A stretch of DNA of 64,000 nt from Terracoccus luteus (GTDB lineage: Bacteria > Actinomycetota > Actinomycetes > Actinomycetales > Dermatophilaceae): positions 3,596,001-3,660,000 of the forward strand of contig NZ_RBXT01000001.1 of the NCBI RefSeq assembly GCF_003635045.1, in the 5' to 3' direction. The notes under the pieces are model-generated. The model saw nothing but the letters and a program-made list of their open reading frames with translations, did no database searches and had not been told where the DNA came from. Below, piece by piece: positions 53,322-61,486 of the stretch (positions are counted from its first letter, which is position 1; every line of letters starts with the position of its first letter). Both the position numbers and the translations under genes were made by a program.

Positions 53322-53364
53322 CCAACTCGGGCCAGCGGGACGGCATCCGTGGGGCGGCTCTGCG

Positions 53365-54000
53365 TCAGCCGCGGGCGGGGTGCCACAGCTGCACCGAGGC
53401 CACCGGGACCCATCCGGCGCCGAGGAAGGCACGCAGGGCGCGGGCGTTGCCCGGGGCGCAGGCCGCGACGACCACCTCGCCCTCGGGCACGAGCGTGAGG
53501 GCGGCGGCGGCGAGGTCGGCGCCCACGCCCTCGTGGCGCGGGTCGGCCTCGACGCCGACCTCGGGGAGGCCGCCGATGCCGCGCGAGAGCGTGACGAGGG
53601 TGTGGTCGTCGACGGCGACGTGGCCGAACGTGGCCACCTCGCTGCGCACCGACGTCGCGTGCTGGGCGCGCGGGTGGTTGCGCAGGTCGCTGCGGGGCAC
53701 GAGGCCGGGTTCGCCGCCGACCCCGCCCGCGACGAGGACGATGTCGAGCGCGTCGATCCACCCGGTGCCGGCGAGGCCGGCGACGAGCCGCGGGCCGCTC
53801 GCGCCGCCGAAGCCGTTGCCGCCCAGGGCCTCCACCTGCTCGGCCGTCACGTCGCCGCCCACCGCGAGCAGCGCGTGACCCGTCATCGCGAGCACGCCCT
53901 CGACCCCGTCGCGCCAGGGGGCGACCCGCTCGACGACGCCGTCGACGGGCGGGAAGTCGCCGTTGGCGGCACGGGTCAGGGCCTCTGCGATGGGGTGCAC
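53365..54000 (-). CDS. GNAT family acetyltransferase-like protein
   Basis: 211 residues, GTG at 54000; the ATG nearby is in another frame. The C-terminal GNAT half is clear: VATFGHVAVDDHTLVTLSRGI, then GVEADPRHEGVGADLAAAAL (acetyl-CoA loop, with the canonical Q/RxxGxG/A read as RHEGVG) and GNARALRAFLGAGWVPVAS. The N-terminal half may be a degenerate second GNAT domain. Substrate unknown. Confidence 0.78.
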   Translation of the reverse strand: MHPIAEALTRAANGDFPPVDGVVERVAPWRDGVEGVLAMTGHALLAVGGDVTAEQVEALGGNGFGGASGPRLVAGLAGTGWIDALDIVLVAGGVGGEPGLVPRSDLRNHPRAQHATSVRSEVATFGHVAVDDHTLVTLSRGIGGLPEVGVEADPRHEGVGADLAAAALTLVPEGEVVVAACAPGNARALRAFLGAGWVPVASVQLWHPARG

Positions 54001-54088
54001 GGCCCCATCCAACCGTCGTCGCCTCCCGTTCGCCGGGGCGTCCGCGCAGCGACCCCTCCGGGACCTGCCCGTGGCGTAGGTTGACTGC

Positions 54089-55228
54089 ATGTCCCGACCG
54101 CACGCGGCCGCCCTCATCGAGGATGCCGTCAACGCCCAGGTCGAGCGCGTGCTGCGCGGGCGGGGCTGGGGCAACCGGGTCATCACCCACATCGGGTACG
54201 GCTCGACGTCGTTCGTGCGCGTCTTCGCCCGGGTCGTGCTCGGACGCCGAGGCGCTGCAGGCCCGCCCGAGCGCCAGGACGCCACCGGCGCGCTCGCTCC
54301 CTCGGAGTCGGAGCGCGGCTGGCGGGTCTTCGTGCAGGCCAAGGCCAGCCACGTCCCGGTCACGGTGACCATCGGCGAGCGCGAGATCTACGCGCGCAGC
54401 GACCGTGGCGGCTACATCGACCTCGTCGCGACCGACCACGGGCTGCCGCCCGGGTGGCAGCAGGTCGTCGTGCGCGCCCAGAACGCCGACCCCGTGGCGG
54501 CCGACGTCTTCATCGTCGGCGACGACGTGACGTTCGGCCTCGTCAGCGACATCGACGACACCGTCATCACGACGTCGCTGCCGCGCCCCCTCATCGCCGC
54601 GTGGAACACCTTCGTGCGCCGGGGCAACTCGCGGCACGCGGTGTCGGGTATGGCCCCGATGTACCGGCGGCTGCTCAGCGCGCACCCGGGGGCGCCCACG
54701 GTCTACGTGTCGACCGGGGCGTGGAACACCGCCCCCACCCTGACCCGCTTCCTCGCCGAGGGGGGCTACCCCCTCGGGCCGCTGCTGCTCACCGACTGGG
54801 GGCCGACCAACACCGGCTGGTTCCGCAGCGGTCTCGCCCACAAGCGGCAGTGCCTCGACCGGCTGGCCCGCGACTTCCCCGGCATCCGGTGGCTGCTGGT
54901 GGGCGACGACGGCCAGCACGACCCGAGCATCTACGCCGACTTCGTCGAGGCCCGCCCCGACGTCGTCGAGGCGGTCTGCATCCGCCAGCTCTCGCCGACC
55001 GAGCAGGTGCTCGCGCACGGCCTCCAGCTGATCGACCTCCCGTCGCGCCCGGCGATCCGCTCGGTGCCGACGTACACCGCGCCCGACGGCCACACGCTGC
55101 TGCGGCTGCTCGACGAGGCCGGTTCGGTGGGCCCGCCCGTCGCGGCGGCGGAACAGCCCTCGCGACCCGGGCTCGAAGGGGTCCGCCCCGACGTGGCCCC
55201 CCGGCATCCGCGCGATCTGGGAGGCTGA
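54089..55228 (+). CDS. App1-like phosphatidate phosphatase domain protein (DUF2183)
   Basis: 379 residues, ATG at 54089. Beta-rich N-terminus, then a HAD-like phosphatase domain starting with SDIDDTVITTSLP (nucleophile Asp154), YVSTGAWNTAPTL (motif II), and LLVGDDGQHDPSIY (motif IV), with Lys in HKRQCLDRL. Yeast App1 is a phosphatidate phosphatase; bacterial relatives are little studied. It ends 4 bp before the glycosylase gene, so they are probably cotranscribed. Confidence 0.87.
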   Translation: MSRPHAAALIEDAVNAQVERVLRGRGWGNRVITHIGYGSTSFVRVFARVVLGRRGAAGPPERQDATGALAPSESERGWRVFVQAKASHVPVTVTIGEREIYARSDRGGYIDLVATDHGLPPGWQQVVVRAQNADPVAADVFIVGDDVTFGLVSDIDDTVITTSLPRPLIAAWNTFVRRGNSRHAVSGMAPMYRRLLSAHPGAPTVYVSTGAWNTAPTLTRFLAEGGYPLGPLLLTDWGPTNTGWFRSGLAHKRQCLDRLARDFPGIRWLLVGDDGQHDPSIYADFVEARPDVVEAVCIRQLSPTEQVLAHGLQLIDLPSRPAIRSVPTYTAPDGHTLLRLLDEAGSVGPPVAAAEQPSRPGLEGVRPDVAPRHPRDLGG

Positions 55229-55232
55229 CGCC

Positions 55233-56093
55233 ATGCCCGAGCTGCCCGAGGTGCAGGCGCTCGTCGACTTCCTCGCCGAGCGGACGGACGGCCTCGCCGT
55301 CACAAAGGTCGAGCTCGCCTCGATCAGCGTGCTCAAGACGTTCGACCCCGCGCCGCAGTCGCTCGAGGGCGCCCCGGTCGACGGCGTGAGCCGGCACGGC
55401 AAGTTCCTGGACATCGACGTCGACGGCACGCACCTGGTCTTCCACCTCGCCCGCGCCGGCTGGCTGCGGTGGAGCGACCAGCTGCCTGCGACGGTCGTGC
55501 GCCCCGGCAAGTCGCCCATCGCGCTGCGGGTGCGCCTGTCCGACGGGTCGGGGTTCGACCTCACCGAGGCCGGCACGAAGAAGTCGCTCGCCGCCTACAT
55601 CGTGCGCGACCCGGCGGAGGTGCCCGGCGTGGCCCGGCTCGGCCCGGACCCGCTGGCCGACGACTTCACGCTGGACCGCTTCCGCGAGCTGCTGGCCGGC
55701 CGCCGCACCCAGATCAAGGGGCTGCTGCGCGACCAGGAGTTCATCGCCGGCGTCGGCAACGCCTACAGCGACGAGATCCTGCACGTCGCGAAGCTGAGCC
55801 CGTTCGCCATCGCGGGCACACTCGCGCCCGAGGTCGTCGAGCGGCTCTACACCGCGCTGCGCGAGACGTTGAAGAGCGCCGTCGCGACGGCGTCGGGCAA
55901 GCCGGCCAAGGAGCTCAAGGACGCCAAGCGCGCCGGCATGCGGGTGCACGCCCGCACCGGCGAGGCGTGCCCGGTGTGCGGCGACGTCGTGCGCGAGGTC
56001 TCGTTCGCCGACACCTCGCTGCAGTACTGCGCGACGTGCCAGACCGGAGGCAAGCCGCTCGCCGACCGGCGCATGTCCCGCCTCCTCAAGTAG
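55233..56093 (+). CDS. Fpg/Nei family DNA glycosylase
   Basis: 286 residues, ATG at 55233. The mature N-terminal Pro and Glu of PELPEVQ are the catalytic residues. Lys (RHGKFLDI) is the conserved beta-hairpin residue. The helix-two-turn-helix GVGNAYSDEILH and the C-terminal zinc finger CPVCG...CATCQ complete it. It removes oxidised bases and nicks DNA. The MPELPEVQ start and the KKSLAAYIV stretch place it among actinobacterial Fpg/Nei-like proteins, exact type unclear. Confidence 0.92.
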   Translation: MPELPEVQALVDFLAERTDGLAVTKVELASISVLKTFDPAPQSLEGAPVDGVSRHGKFLDIDVDGTHLVFHLARAGWLRWSDQLPATVVRPGKSPIALRVRLSDGSGFDLTEAGTKKSLAAYIVRDPAEVPGVARLGPDPLADDFTLDRFRELLAGRRTQIKGLLRDQEFIAGVGNAYSDEILHVAKLSPFAIAGTLAPEVVERLYTALRETLKSAVATASGKPAKELKDAKRAGMRVHARTGEACPVCGDVVREVSFADTSLQYCATCQTGGKPLADRRMSRLLK

Positions 56094-56503
56094 GCCCCGC
56101 CCCCGCCCCCGTCGAGAGGCCAGATAGACCACGTCGAAAGGCCAGATAGACCCCGTCGAAAGGCCACTTCGCGTCGGCCTCAGCCGGATGCCGGGCGGCC
56201 CCGACACCGTCGAGTGGCCAGTTCCCGACAGCGCGAGCCGGATGCGGGGTGGCACCGACATCGTCGAGTGGCCACTTCGCGTCGGTGCCAGCCGGAGGCC
56301 GCACCGCCGACGACGTCGCTCTGCGGGCACTCCACGCGTGACCACTCGCCGGGGTCTACGCGCCCTCTCGACGGGGGGTGGGCGGGGAGGGGGCGGGCCG
56401 GCATCCGGACTGCGACGCGAGCGATTCGTCGACCGGGGAACAGATCAGGCAGGCTGAGAACTTGCAGGGAATGCACGTTTCGATGTCGATGTCAGGAGTA
56501 GCC
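56094..56503. repeat. gene-free region with 22-bp and 54-bp tandem CGTCGAG repeats
   Basis: Cores at 56110, 56132 and 56154 are 22 bp apart; from 56154 the period changes to 54 bp with further cores at 56208 and 56262. A reverse pair at 56342 and 56364 is again 22 bp apart. The remainder (56380-56500) leads to the MFS gene and holds its promoter; a GGATGCCG octamer is at 56187. No gene seen. Confidence 0.85.
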
Positions 56504-58048
56504 GTGCCAGAGACCCACCCGCTGCCGCAGGCCGAGGGGCCCGCGACCGACCGGACGGGTTCGACACCCAACCTCCCGCCGGGAGCGGGGCGGCTCATCG
56601 CGCTGCTCGTCGGCTCGGCGTTCGTCGTCATCCTCAACGAGACCATCATGAGCGTCGCGCTCCCGCGCCTCATGGAGGAGTTCTCCATCGAGGCGACGAC
56701 GGCGCAGTGGATCACGACGGCGTTCCTGCTGACGATGGCCGTCGTCATCCCCGTGACCGGCTACCTCATGAGCCGCTTCACCCTGCGGGCCCTCTTCACC
56801 GTCGCGATGTCGGTCTTCACCGCCGGCACCCTGCTCGCGGCGCTGGCGCCGACCTTCCTCGTGCTCGTGCTCGCCCGCGTCCTGCAGGCGTCGGGCACCG
56901 CGATCATGATGCCGTTGCTCATCACGACGGTGCTCAACGTCGTGCCGGCCGAGCGCCGCGGACGCATGATGGGCACGATCTCCATCGTCATCTCGGTCGC
57001 GCCGGCGATCGGCCCGACGATCTCGGGCGTCGTGCTGCAGCAGCTGAGCTGGCGCTGGATGTTCTGGATCGTCCTGCCCATCGCCGCGCTCGCCCTCACC
57101 CTCGGCCGCGTGTGGGTCCGTGACCTCACGACCCCGGTCCGTGTGCCGCTCGACGCCCCGTCGGTCGTGCTCTCCGCCCTCGGTTTCGCCGGCTTCATCT
57201 ACGGACTGAGCAGCATCGGCGAGAGTGCCGCGGGCGAGGCGCTGCTGCCGCCGTGGATCCCGCTCTCGATCGGGGCCGTCGCCCTCGTCGCCTTCGTGTG
57301 GCGCCAGCTGCGGCTGCGCGAGCGCGCCCTGCTCGACCTGCGCGCCTTCTCGTCGCGGCCGTTCTCGGTCGCCGTCGGGCTCGTCGTCGTGGCGATGATG
57401 TCGCTCTTCGGCACGCTCATCCTGCTGCCGATCCTGCTGCAGGGCACGCTCGGCCTGACGACCCTGCAGACCGGCCTCGTCCTGCTGCCGGGCGGTGCCG
57501 TCATGGGTCTCATGGCCCCGCTCGTCGGCCGCGCCTTCGACCGGGTCGGCCCGCGGCCCCTCGTGGGGCCGGGCGCCGTCCTCACCAGCGTCGCCCTCTG
57601 GTGGATGAGCACCTTCGGCGTCGGCACGACCGCCGGAACCGTCGTCGCCGCGCACGTGACGTTGAGCATGGGCATCGCGCTGATGTTCACGCCGCTGCTG
57701 ACCTCGGCGCTGGGCTCGCTGCCGCAGCACCTCTACTCCCACGGCAGCGCCATCGTCAGCACCGTTCAGCAGGTGGCGGGCGCCGCCGGCACCGCCCTGT
57801 TCATCACCGTCATGACGCGGGGGGTGGCCGCGGCGGGCGGCGACGGCAGCCCCTCCGCAGCGGCCGGCGCCACGGCATCCGGCGTCCAGGACGCGATGCT
57901 CTGGGGCGCCGTCATCTCGACCGTCGCCGTGCTGCTGTCGCTGGCCGTGCGTGGCGGCCCCGGCGGGACGCACGACACGCAGCGGTCGGATGCCGACGTG
58001 GTGGCCTCGCGTGACGACCACCCGGTCGAGGTCGCGCAGGCCGGCTGA
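56504..58048 (+). CDS. MFS transporter, DHA2 (14-TM) drug exporter family
   Basis: 514 residues from the GTG at 56504, chosen because AGGAG lies 5 nt before it; upstream in-frame ATGs at 56471, 56483 and 56489 lack such a site. Fourteen membrane segments. Motifs: VVILNETIMSVALPRLMEEF (TM1 motif D1), QWITTAFLLTMAVVIPVTGYL, the motif C-like PAIGPTISGVVLQQLSWRWMF. The C-terminus is hydrophilic. A proton-driven exporter; substrate not predictable. No regulator gene is adjacent. Confidence 0.9.
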   Translation: MPETHPLPQAEGPATDRTGSTPNLPPGAGRLIALLVGSAFVVILNETIMSVALPRLMEEFSIEATTAQWITTAFLLTMAVVIPVTGYLMSRFTLRALFTVAMSVFTAGTLLAALAPTFLVLVLARVLQASGTAIMMPLLITTVLNVVPAERRGRMMGTISIVISVAPAIGPTISGVVLQQLSWRWMFWIVLPIAALALTLGRVWVRDLTTPVRVPLDAPSVVLSALGFAGFIYGLSSIGESAAGEALLPPWIPLSIGAVALVAFVWRQLRLRERALLDLRAFSSRPFSVAVGLVVVAMMSLFGTLILLPILLQGTLGLTTLQTGLVLLPGGAVMGLMAPLVGRAFDRVGPRPLVGPGAVLTSVALWWMSTFGVGTTAGTVVAAHVTLSMGIALMFTPLLTSALGSLPQHLYSHGSAIVSTVQQVAGAAGTALFITVMTRGVAAAGGDGSPSAAAGATASGVQDAMLWGAVISTVAVLLSLAVRGGPGGTHDTQRSDADVVASRDDHPVEVAQAG

Positions 58049-58113
58049 CCGCCCCCGCAGACCTTCACCTCGGCGGCCGGACGTGCAACGTTCGACCGCC
58101 GACGTGTGTCTGG

Positions 58114-58950
58114 ATGGTCATGAGCACCCGCCGCCGTCTCCTGCCCGCCCCCGCCGCGATCGCCGTGATGGCGGCCGGGCTCGCGCTCGGCGCGTGCGGC
58201 CAGCCGACCTCCGCCCCCGCCCCGGGAGCGGCGAGCGAGGTCGGGGCGACGACGCAGGAGGGTTCGAGCGTGCCCGCCGGCCCGGCGGGGACCGACGCCC
58301 CGACCGCCACGCTGGGCCCGACGGCATCCCCGACGGCATCCCCGTCGGTGGCCCTTCCTACGGTGGCGACGACGAAGGTCGGTGACCTCACGTTGACCGC
58401 GTCGATGGCGCGGGTGCTGCACGGTGTAAGTGACGTCAGGGGCACGCGGCAGCGGCCGGGTCTGCAGGTCGAGTACACCCTCGTCAACGGCGGGAGGCAG
58501 TCGCTCACGGCGTACGACCTCGTGCCCGCGCAGCTGGGCTCCGGCACCCTCGGCGACGTCGACCCCGAGCACGCGTGGGTCTACGCCGCCGACGGCGTCG
58601 TGCGGCTGAGCAAGCAGGCCTTCGACCCGGCGCCCAACGTGCGCTTCGCGGCGCCGCCGGTCACGGGGGCTCGCCCGCTGCCGGCCGGGGCGACCCTGAC
58701 GGGCCGGGCGTGGGCGCCCTGGCCGCCGGTGCTCGACGTGCCCGGGACGACCTTCACGGCTCCCCGCGGACCGCTCCCGACGGATGCCGGGTCGTGGCAG
58801 TTCTGCGTCCAGGTGACCGGTGGCGCCGAGCAGGTCGGGCCGGCCCCCGACGCGGTGGGCGGCCGGGAGTCGCCGTCGACCGCGAGGGCCCGGGCCCCGC
58901 AGGGCGACGAGCTCGTCTGCACCGACCCGGTACCGCTGCCGACCCCCTGA
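58114..58950 (+). CDS. lipoprotein of unknown function
   Basis: 278 residues, ATG at 58114 (a second ATG at 58120). Arg-rich start STRRRLL, hydrophobic core and lipobox ALGAC (Cys28). A Pro/Ala/Thr-rich linker (to about 85) includes the repeat TASPTAS, encoded by two GGATGCCG octamers in reverse. The globular part has beta features (VGDLTLTASMARVL, LQVEYTLVNGG, YDLVPAQLGSG) and two cysteines. It may be a DUF4352-like extracellular immunoglobulin-type domain; not certain. Confidence 0.75.
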   Translation: MVMSTRRRLLPAPAAIAVMAAGLALGACGQPTSAPAPGAASEVGATTQEGSSVPAGPAGTDAPTATLGPTASPTASPSVALPTVATTKVGDLTLTASMARVLHGVSDVRGTRQRPGLQVEYTLVNGGRQSLTAYDLVPAQLGSGTLGDVDPEHAWVYAADGVVRLSKQAFDPAPNVRFAAPPVTGARPLPAGATLTGRAWAPWPPVLDVPGTTFTAPRGPLPTDAGSWQFCVQVTGGAEQVGPAPDAVGGRESPSTARARAPQGDELVCTDPVPLPTP

Positions 58951-59147
58951 CCCACGCTCCGGCGCCCGACCCGCCTGGCCCCTGCCCGGGCCCATCCCTC
59001 CCGTCGAGAGGCCGATTGGACACCGTCGAAAGGCCAGTTGCCGACGCGGAAAGCCGTCACGAAGTGGCCACTCGACGGGATGTGGCGACGTGACGGGACG
59101 TGGCCCGTCGCCGGGAACTGGCCTTTCGACGGGGTCTAGGTGGCCTC
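58951..59147. repeat. facing CGTCGAGAGG arrays between convergent genes
   Basis: Forward cores at 59002 and 59024 (22 bp apart) face reverse cores at 59068, 59122 and 59144 (last two 22 bp apart). The innermost can pair into stems. The last repeat unit encodes the C-terminal residues of the GntR regulator. Confidence 0.85.
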
Positions 59148-59798
59148 TCGACGGGGGAGGCGGGCGGCGAGGGCGGTGCGGCTGCTCTCGAGGTGCTGCG
59201 CGAGGACGCGGGCGACCGCGTCGGCGTCCTTCTGCGCGAGGGCGTCAACCACCCGCTGGTGCTCGTCGTTCATGACGGTCGGGGCGGCGTGCTGGCTCAA
59301 CATCCAGGCGAGCCGACCCGCGACCGGCTCGACCACGGCCGCGAGCACGGGGCTGTCGGCCAGCTCGACGAGGACGTCGTGGAACTCGGCGTTACGGGCC
59401 ACGGCCTGCGCCGTGAGACCCGCGCGCCCCAGCCGGTCGGTGTCGTCGACGACCGCCTGCAGCCGGGCCAGGTCGTCGTCGGACACCACCTCGACGAGCC
59501 GCCGGGACAGCACGTCCTCGAGAGCCGACCGCACCTCGAACAGCATCGCCACCTCGGCGGCGTCGAGGTGTCGCACGACGAGCCCCCGCGGGGGCCGCTG
59601 CTCGGCGAAACCCTCGCGCTCGAGCGCCTGCAGGGCCTCACGGACGGGCACCCGCGACACCCCGAGCCGCTCGGCCAGCCGCCGCTCGACGAGCCGGTCC
59701 CCGGGGGCGAGCTCACCGTCGACGATGAGCTGCCGCACGGAGCTCGTCACCGACGCACGCAGCGACGGCGCGGCATCCGATGCCGGTGAGAAGACCAT
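59136..59798 (-). CDS. GntR/FadR-family transcriptional regulator
   Basis: 220 residues, ATG at 59798 with AGGGGG upstream. N-terminal winged helix (SVRQLIVDGELAPGDRLVERRLAERLGVSRVPVREALQALEREGF), then an FCD effector domain with DAAEVAMLFEVRSALE, AEFHDVLVELAD and a late His cluster typical of metal/carboxylate sensing. Divergent from the amidohydrolase gene with a palindrome between, so it probably represses it. The last residues, PRREAT, are read from a CGTCGAGAGG repeat. Confidence 0.9.
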   Translation of the reverse strand: MVFSPASDAAPSLRASVTSSVRQLIVDGELAPGDRLVERRLAERLGVSRVPVREALQALEREGFAEQRPPRGLVVRHLDAAEVAMLFEVRSALEDVLSRRLVEVVSDDDLARLQAVVDDTDRLGRAGLTAQAVARNAEFHDVLVELADSPVLAAVVEPVAGRLAWMLSQHAAPTVMNDEHQRVVDALAQKDADAVARVLAQHLESSRTALAARLPRREAT

Positions 59799-59814
59799 TG
59801 ACGACCCCCTGAGG

Positions 59815-59826
59815 TTGGTATACCAA
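59815..59826. promoter_or_regulatory. TTGGTATACCAA palindrome, likely FadR-type operator
   Basis: A perfect 12-bp palindrome 16 bp upstream of the gntR start and 63 bp upstream of the amidohydrolase start. It matches the TGG-N-ACCA style of FadR-family sites. Confidence 0.8.
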
Positions 59827-59889
59827 TACGGTACCGCGCCCGGCGCCGATGCCGACGACGTCCGGGGCGGCCACGACAGGAGCCCCACC

Positions 59890-61230
59890 ATGTGCCTGCA
59901 CGACCACGACGCCGTCGACGCCAAGCCCACGTCCGCCATGACCCGTCGCGGGGTGCTTGGGGCCGCCTCCGTGCTCGCCGGGGTGACGGCGGTCGGCGTG
60001 GCCGGGGTGGCGGGGGCGGGTTCCGCGGCCGCCGCCGAGACCGACGCCACCGCAGCGCGCTACCCCGGGCGCCCGACGACCGTCGCCCCCCTCGTCATCG
60101 AGGGCGGCTCGCTCGTCGACCCCCTGACGGGCCACGTCGTCGAGGATGCCGTCGTGGTGCTGCGAGGCGGCAAGGTGCTCGCTGCCGGCACGCGCGCCGC
60201 CACCCGGCACGCCGTGGCCGCGGTCGGCCCGGGCGCCCGTCGCATCGACGTCACCGGTCGGTTCGTGCTCCCGGGCCTCGTCGACGTGCACGTGCACGCC
60301 AACGCCCTCGCCGACGCCAAGGCGCTCCTGTCGGCGGGCGCGACCTCGGTGCGCAGCGGCTCGTCGTCGTTCTACCAGGACGTCGCGATGCGCTCCCTGC
60401 CGACGTGGGCCCCCGGGCTCGCGCCGCGCATGCGGGCGGCGGGCATGTTCGTCTCGCCGCTGCTCGGTGACTCGGTGCTCGCCGACCCCGACCTCGCCCC
60501 GCTCGCGGCCCTGCCGACCGGCATCCAGTCGAAGCAGGACCTGCGCTACCTCGTCAAGGTCAACCTCTCGCGCGGGGTCGACGTCATCAAGACCCGGGCC
60601 AACCCGCGCGCCGGGCTGCCCGAGCAGGACCCCACCGAGCTCGTCTACGACAAGGAGCAGTTGTCGGCGGTCGTCAACGCCGCCGCGGGGCGTCCGGTGC
60701 TGTGCCACGCCTACAGCGAGGTCGGCATCGACGGGGCCGTGCGGGCCGGGGTCAAGAGCATCGAGCACGGCGTCTTCGTCGGCGACGCGACGATCGACCG
60801 CATGCAGGGGCTCGGCACGAACTTCACCCCGACCATGTCGGCCATCGTCGGGCTGCTCGAGTCGCCCGACCCCGTGCTCGCGGCGCGCGGCCGCGAGTAC
60901 GTGCCGGTGCTCAAGGCGGCCGTCAAGGAGGCGCACGACCGTGGGGTCACCGTCGTCGCGGGGACCGACTCGTTCGGCACCGACGTCGACCCGATCGGCA
61001 AGGAGATCCGCCTGCTCACCGAGGCCGGGCTCAGCCCGCTCGACGGACTGCGTGCCGCGACGACGAGCGCCGCGCGCCTGCTCGGCTGGGAGCAGCAGGT
61101 CGGCCGCCTGCGCCCGGGCTCGCTCGGTGACGTCGTCGTCACCTCCCGCGACCCGCTCGCCGACGGTGGCGCCTGCGAGGCGCTCGACCTCGTCGTCGCC
61201 CAGGGTGTCGTCGTGCGCGACGACCTCTGA
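59890..61230 (+). CDS. exported amidohydrolase family protein
   Basis: 446 residues, ATG at 59890 with AGGAG 8 nt before. The N-terminus has a Tat-like signal (TRRGVLGAASVLAGVTAV, cut near GSAAAAE). Metal-dependent amidohydrolase: His134 and His136 in VDVHVHANA, VLCHAYSEVGIDGAVRAG, IEHGVFV and VVAGTDSFGTDVDP (catalytic Asp). It resembles prolidase/imidazolonepropionase-like hydrolases (amidohydrolase_1). Controlled probably by the divergent GntR. Substrate unknown, acting outside the membrane. Confidence 0.88.
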   Translation: MCLHDHDAVDAKPTSAMTRRGVLGAASVLAGVTAVGVAGVAGAGSAAAAETDATAARYPGRPTTVAPLVIEGGSLVDPLTGHVVEDAVVVLRGGKVLAAGTRAATRHAVAAVGPGARRIDVTGRFVLPGLVDVHVHANALADAKALLSAGATSVRSGSSSFYQDVAMRSLPTWAPGLAPRMRAAGMFVSPLLGDSVLADPDLAPLAALPTGIQSKQDLRYLVKVNLSRGVDVIKTRANPRAGLPEQDPTELVYDKEQLSAVVNAAAGRPVLCHAYSEVGIDGAVRAGVKSIEHGVFVGDATIDRMQGLGTNFTPTMSAIVGLLESPDPVLAARGREYVPVLKAAVKEAHDRGVTVVAGTDSFGTDVDPIGKEIRLLTEAGLSPLDGLRAATTSAARLLGWEQQVGRLRPGSLGDVVVTSRDPLADGGACEALDLVVAQGVVVRDDL

Positions 61231-61239
61231 CGGGCCCGG

Positions 61240-61275
61240 CGCCGCGGCGTCGATGCCTCGCTCGACGTCGCGGCG
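61240..61275 (+). terminator. 14-bp stem-loop after the amidohydrolase gene
   Basis: CGCCGCGGCGTCGA (61240-61253) pairs at 13 of 14 positions with 61262-61275 around an 8-nt loop, 9 bp after the stop. Confidence 0.75.
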
Positions 61276-61486
61276 TGACGCCCGGAACGTCCAGCACGCC
61301 CGGCTCTACACCCCTTTGGCGAGCTGGCGCCATGGACCTGCCTGCACGCGGCGGGTGGAGCCAGCACCCCAATCCGCGGGGGCGGGCCGGCATCCGTTGA
61401 CCGCGTCACGCCCGGCCGACGATGCTGGCGAACGCCCGCAGCCGGTCGCAGCCGTCGACCGTCGGGTCGGAGCAAGGGGGAGCGCC

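Noticed and set aside
56110-56315. CRISPR array
   Set aside because: Spacing of 22 bp leaves only about 12 bp between 10-bp cores, units share flanking sequence and no cas gene is near.
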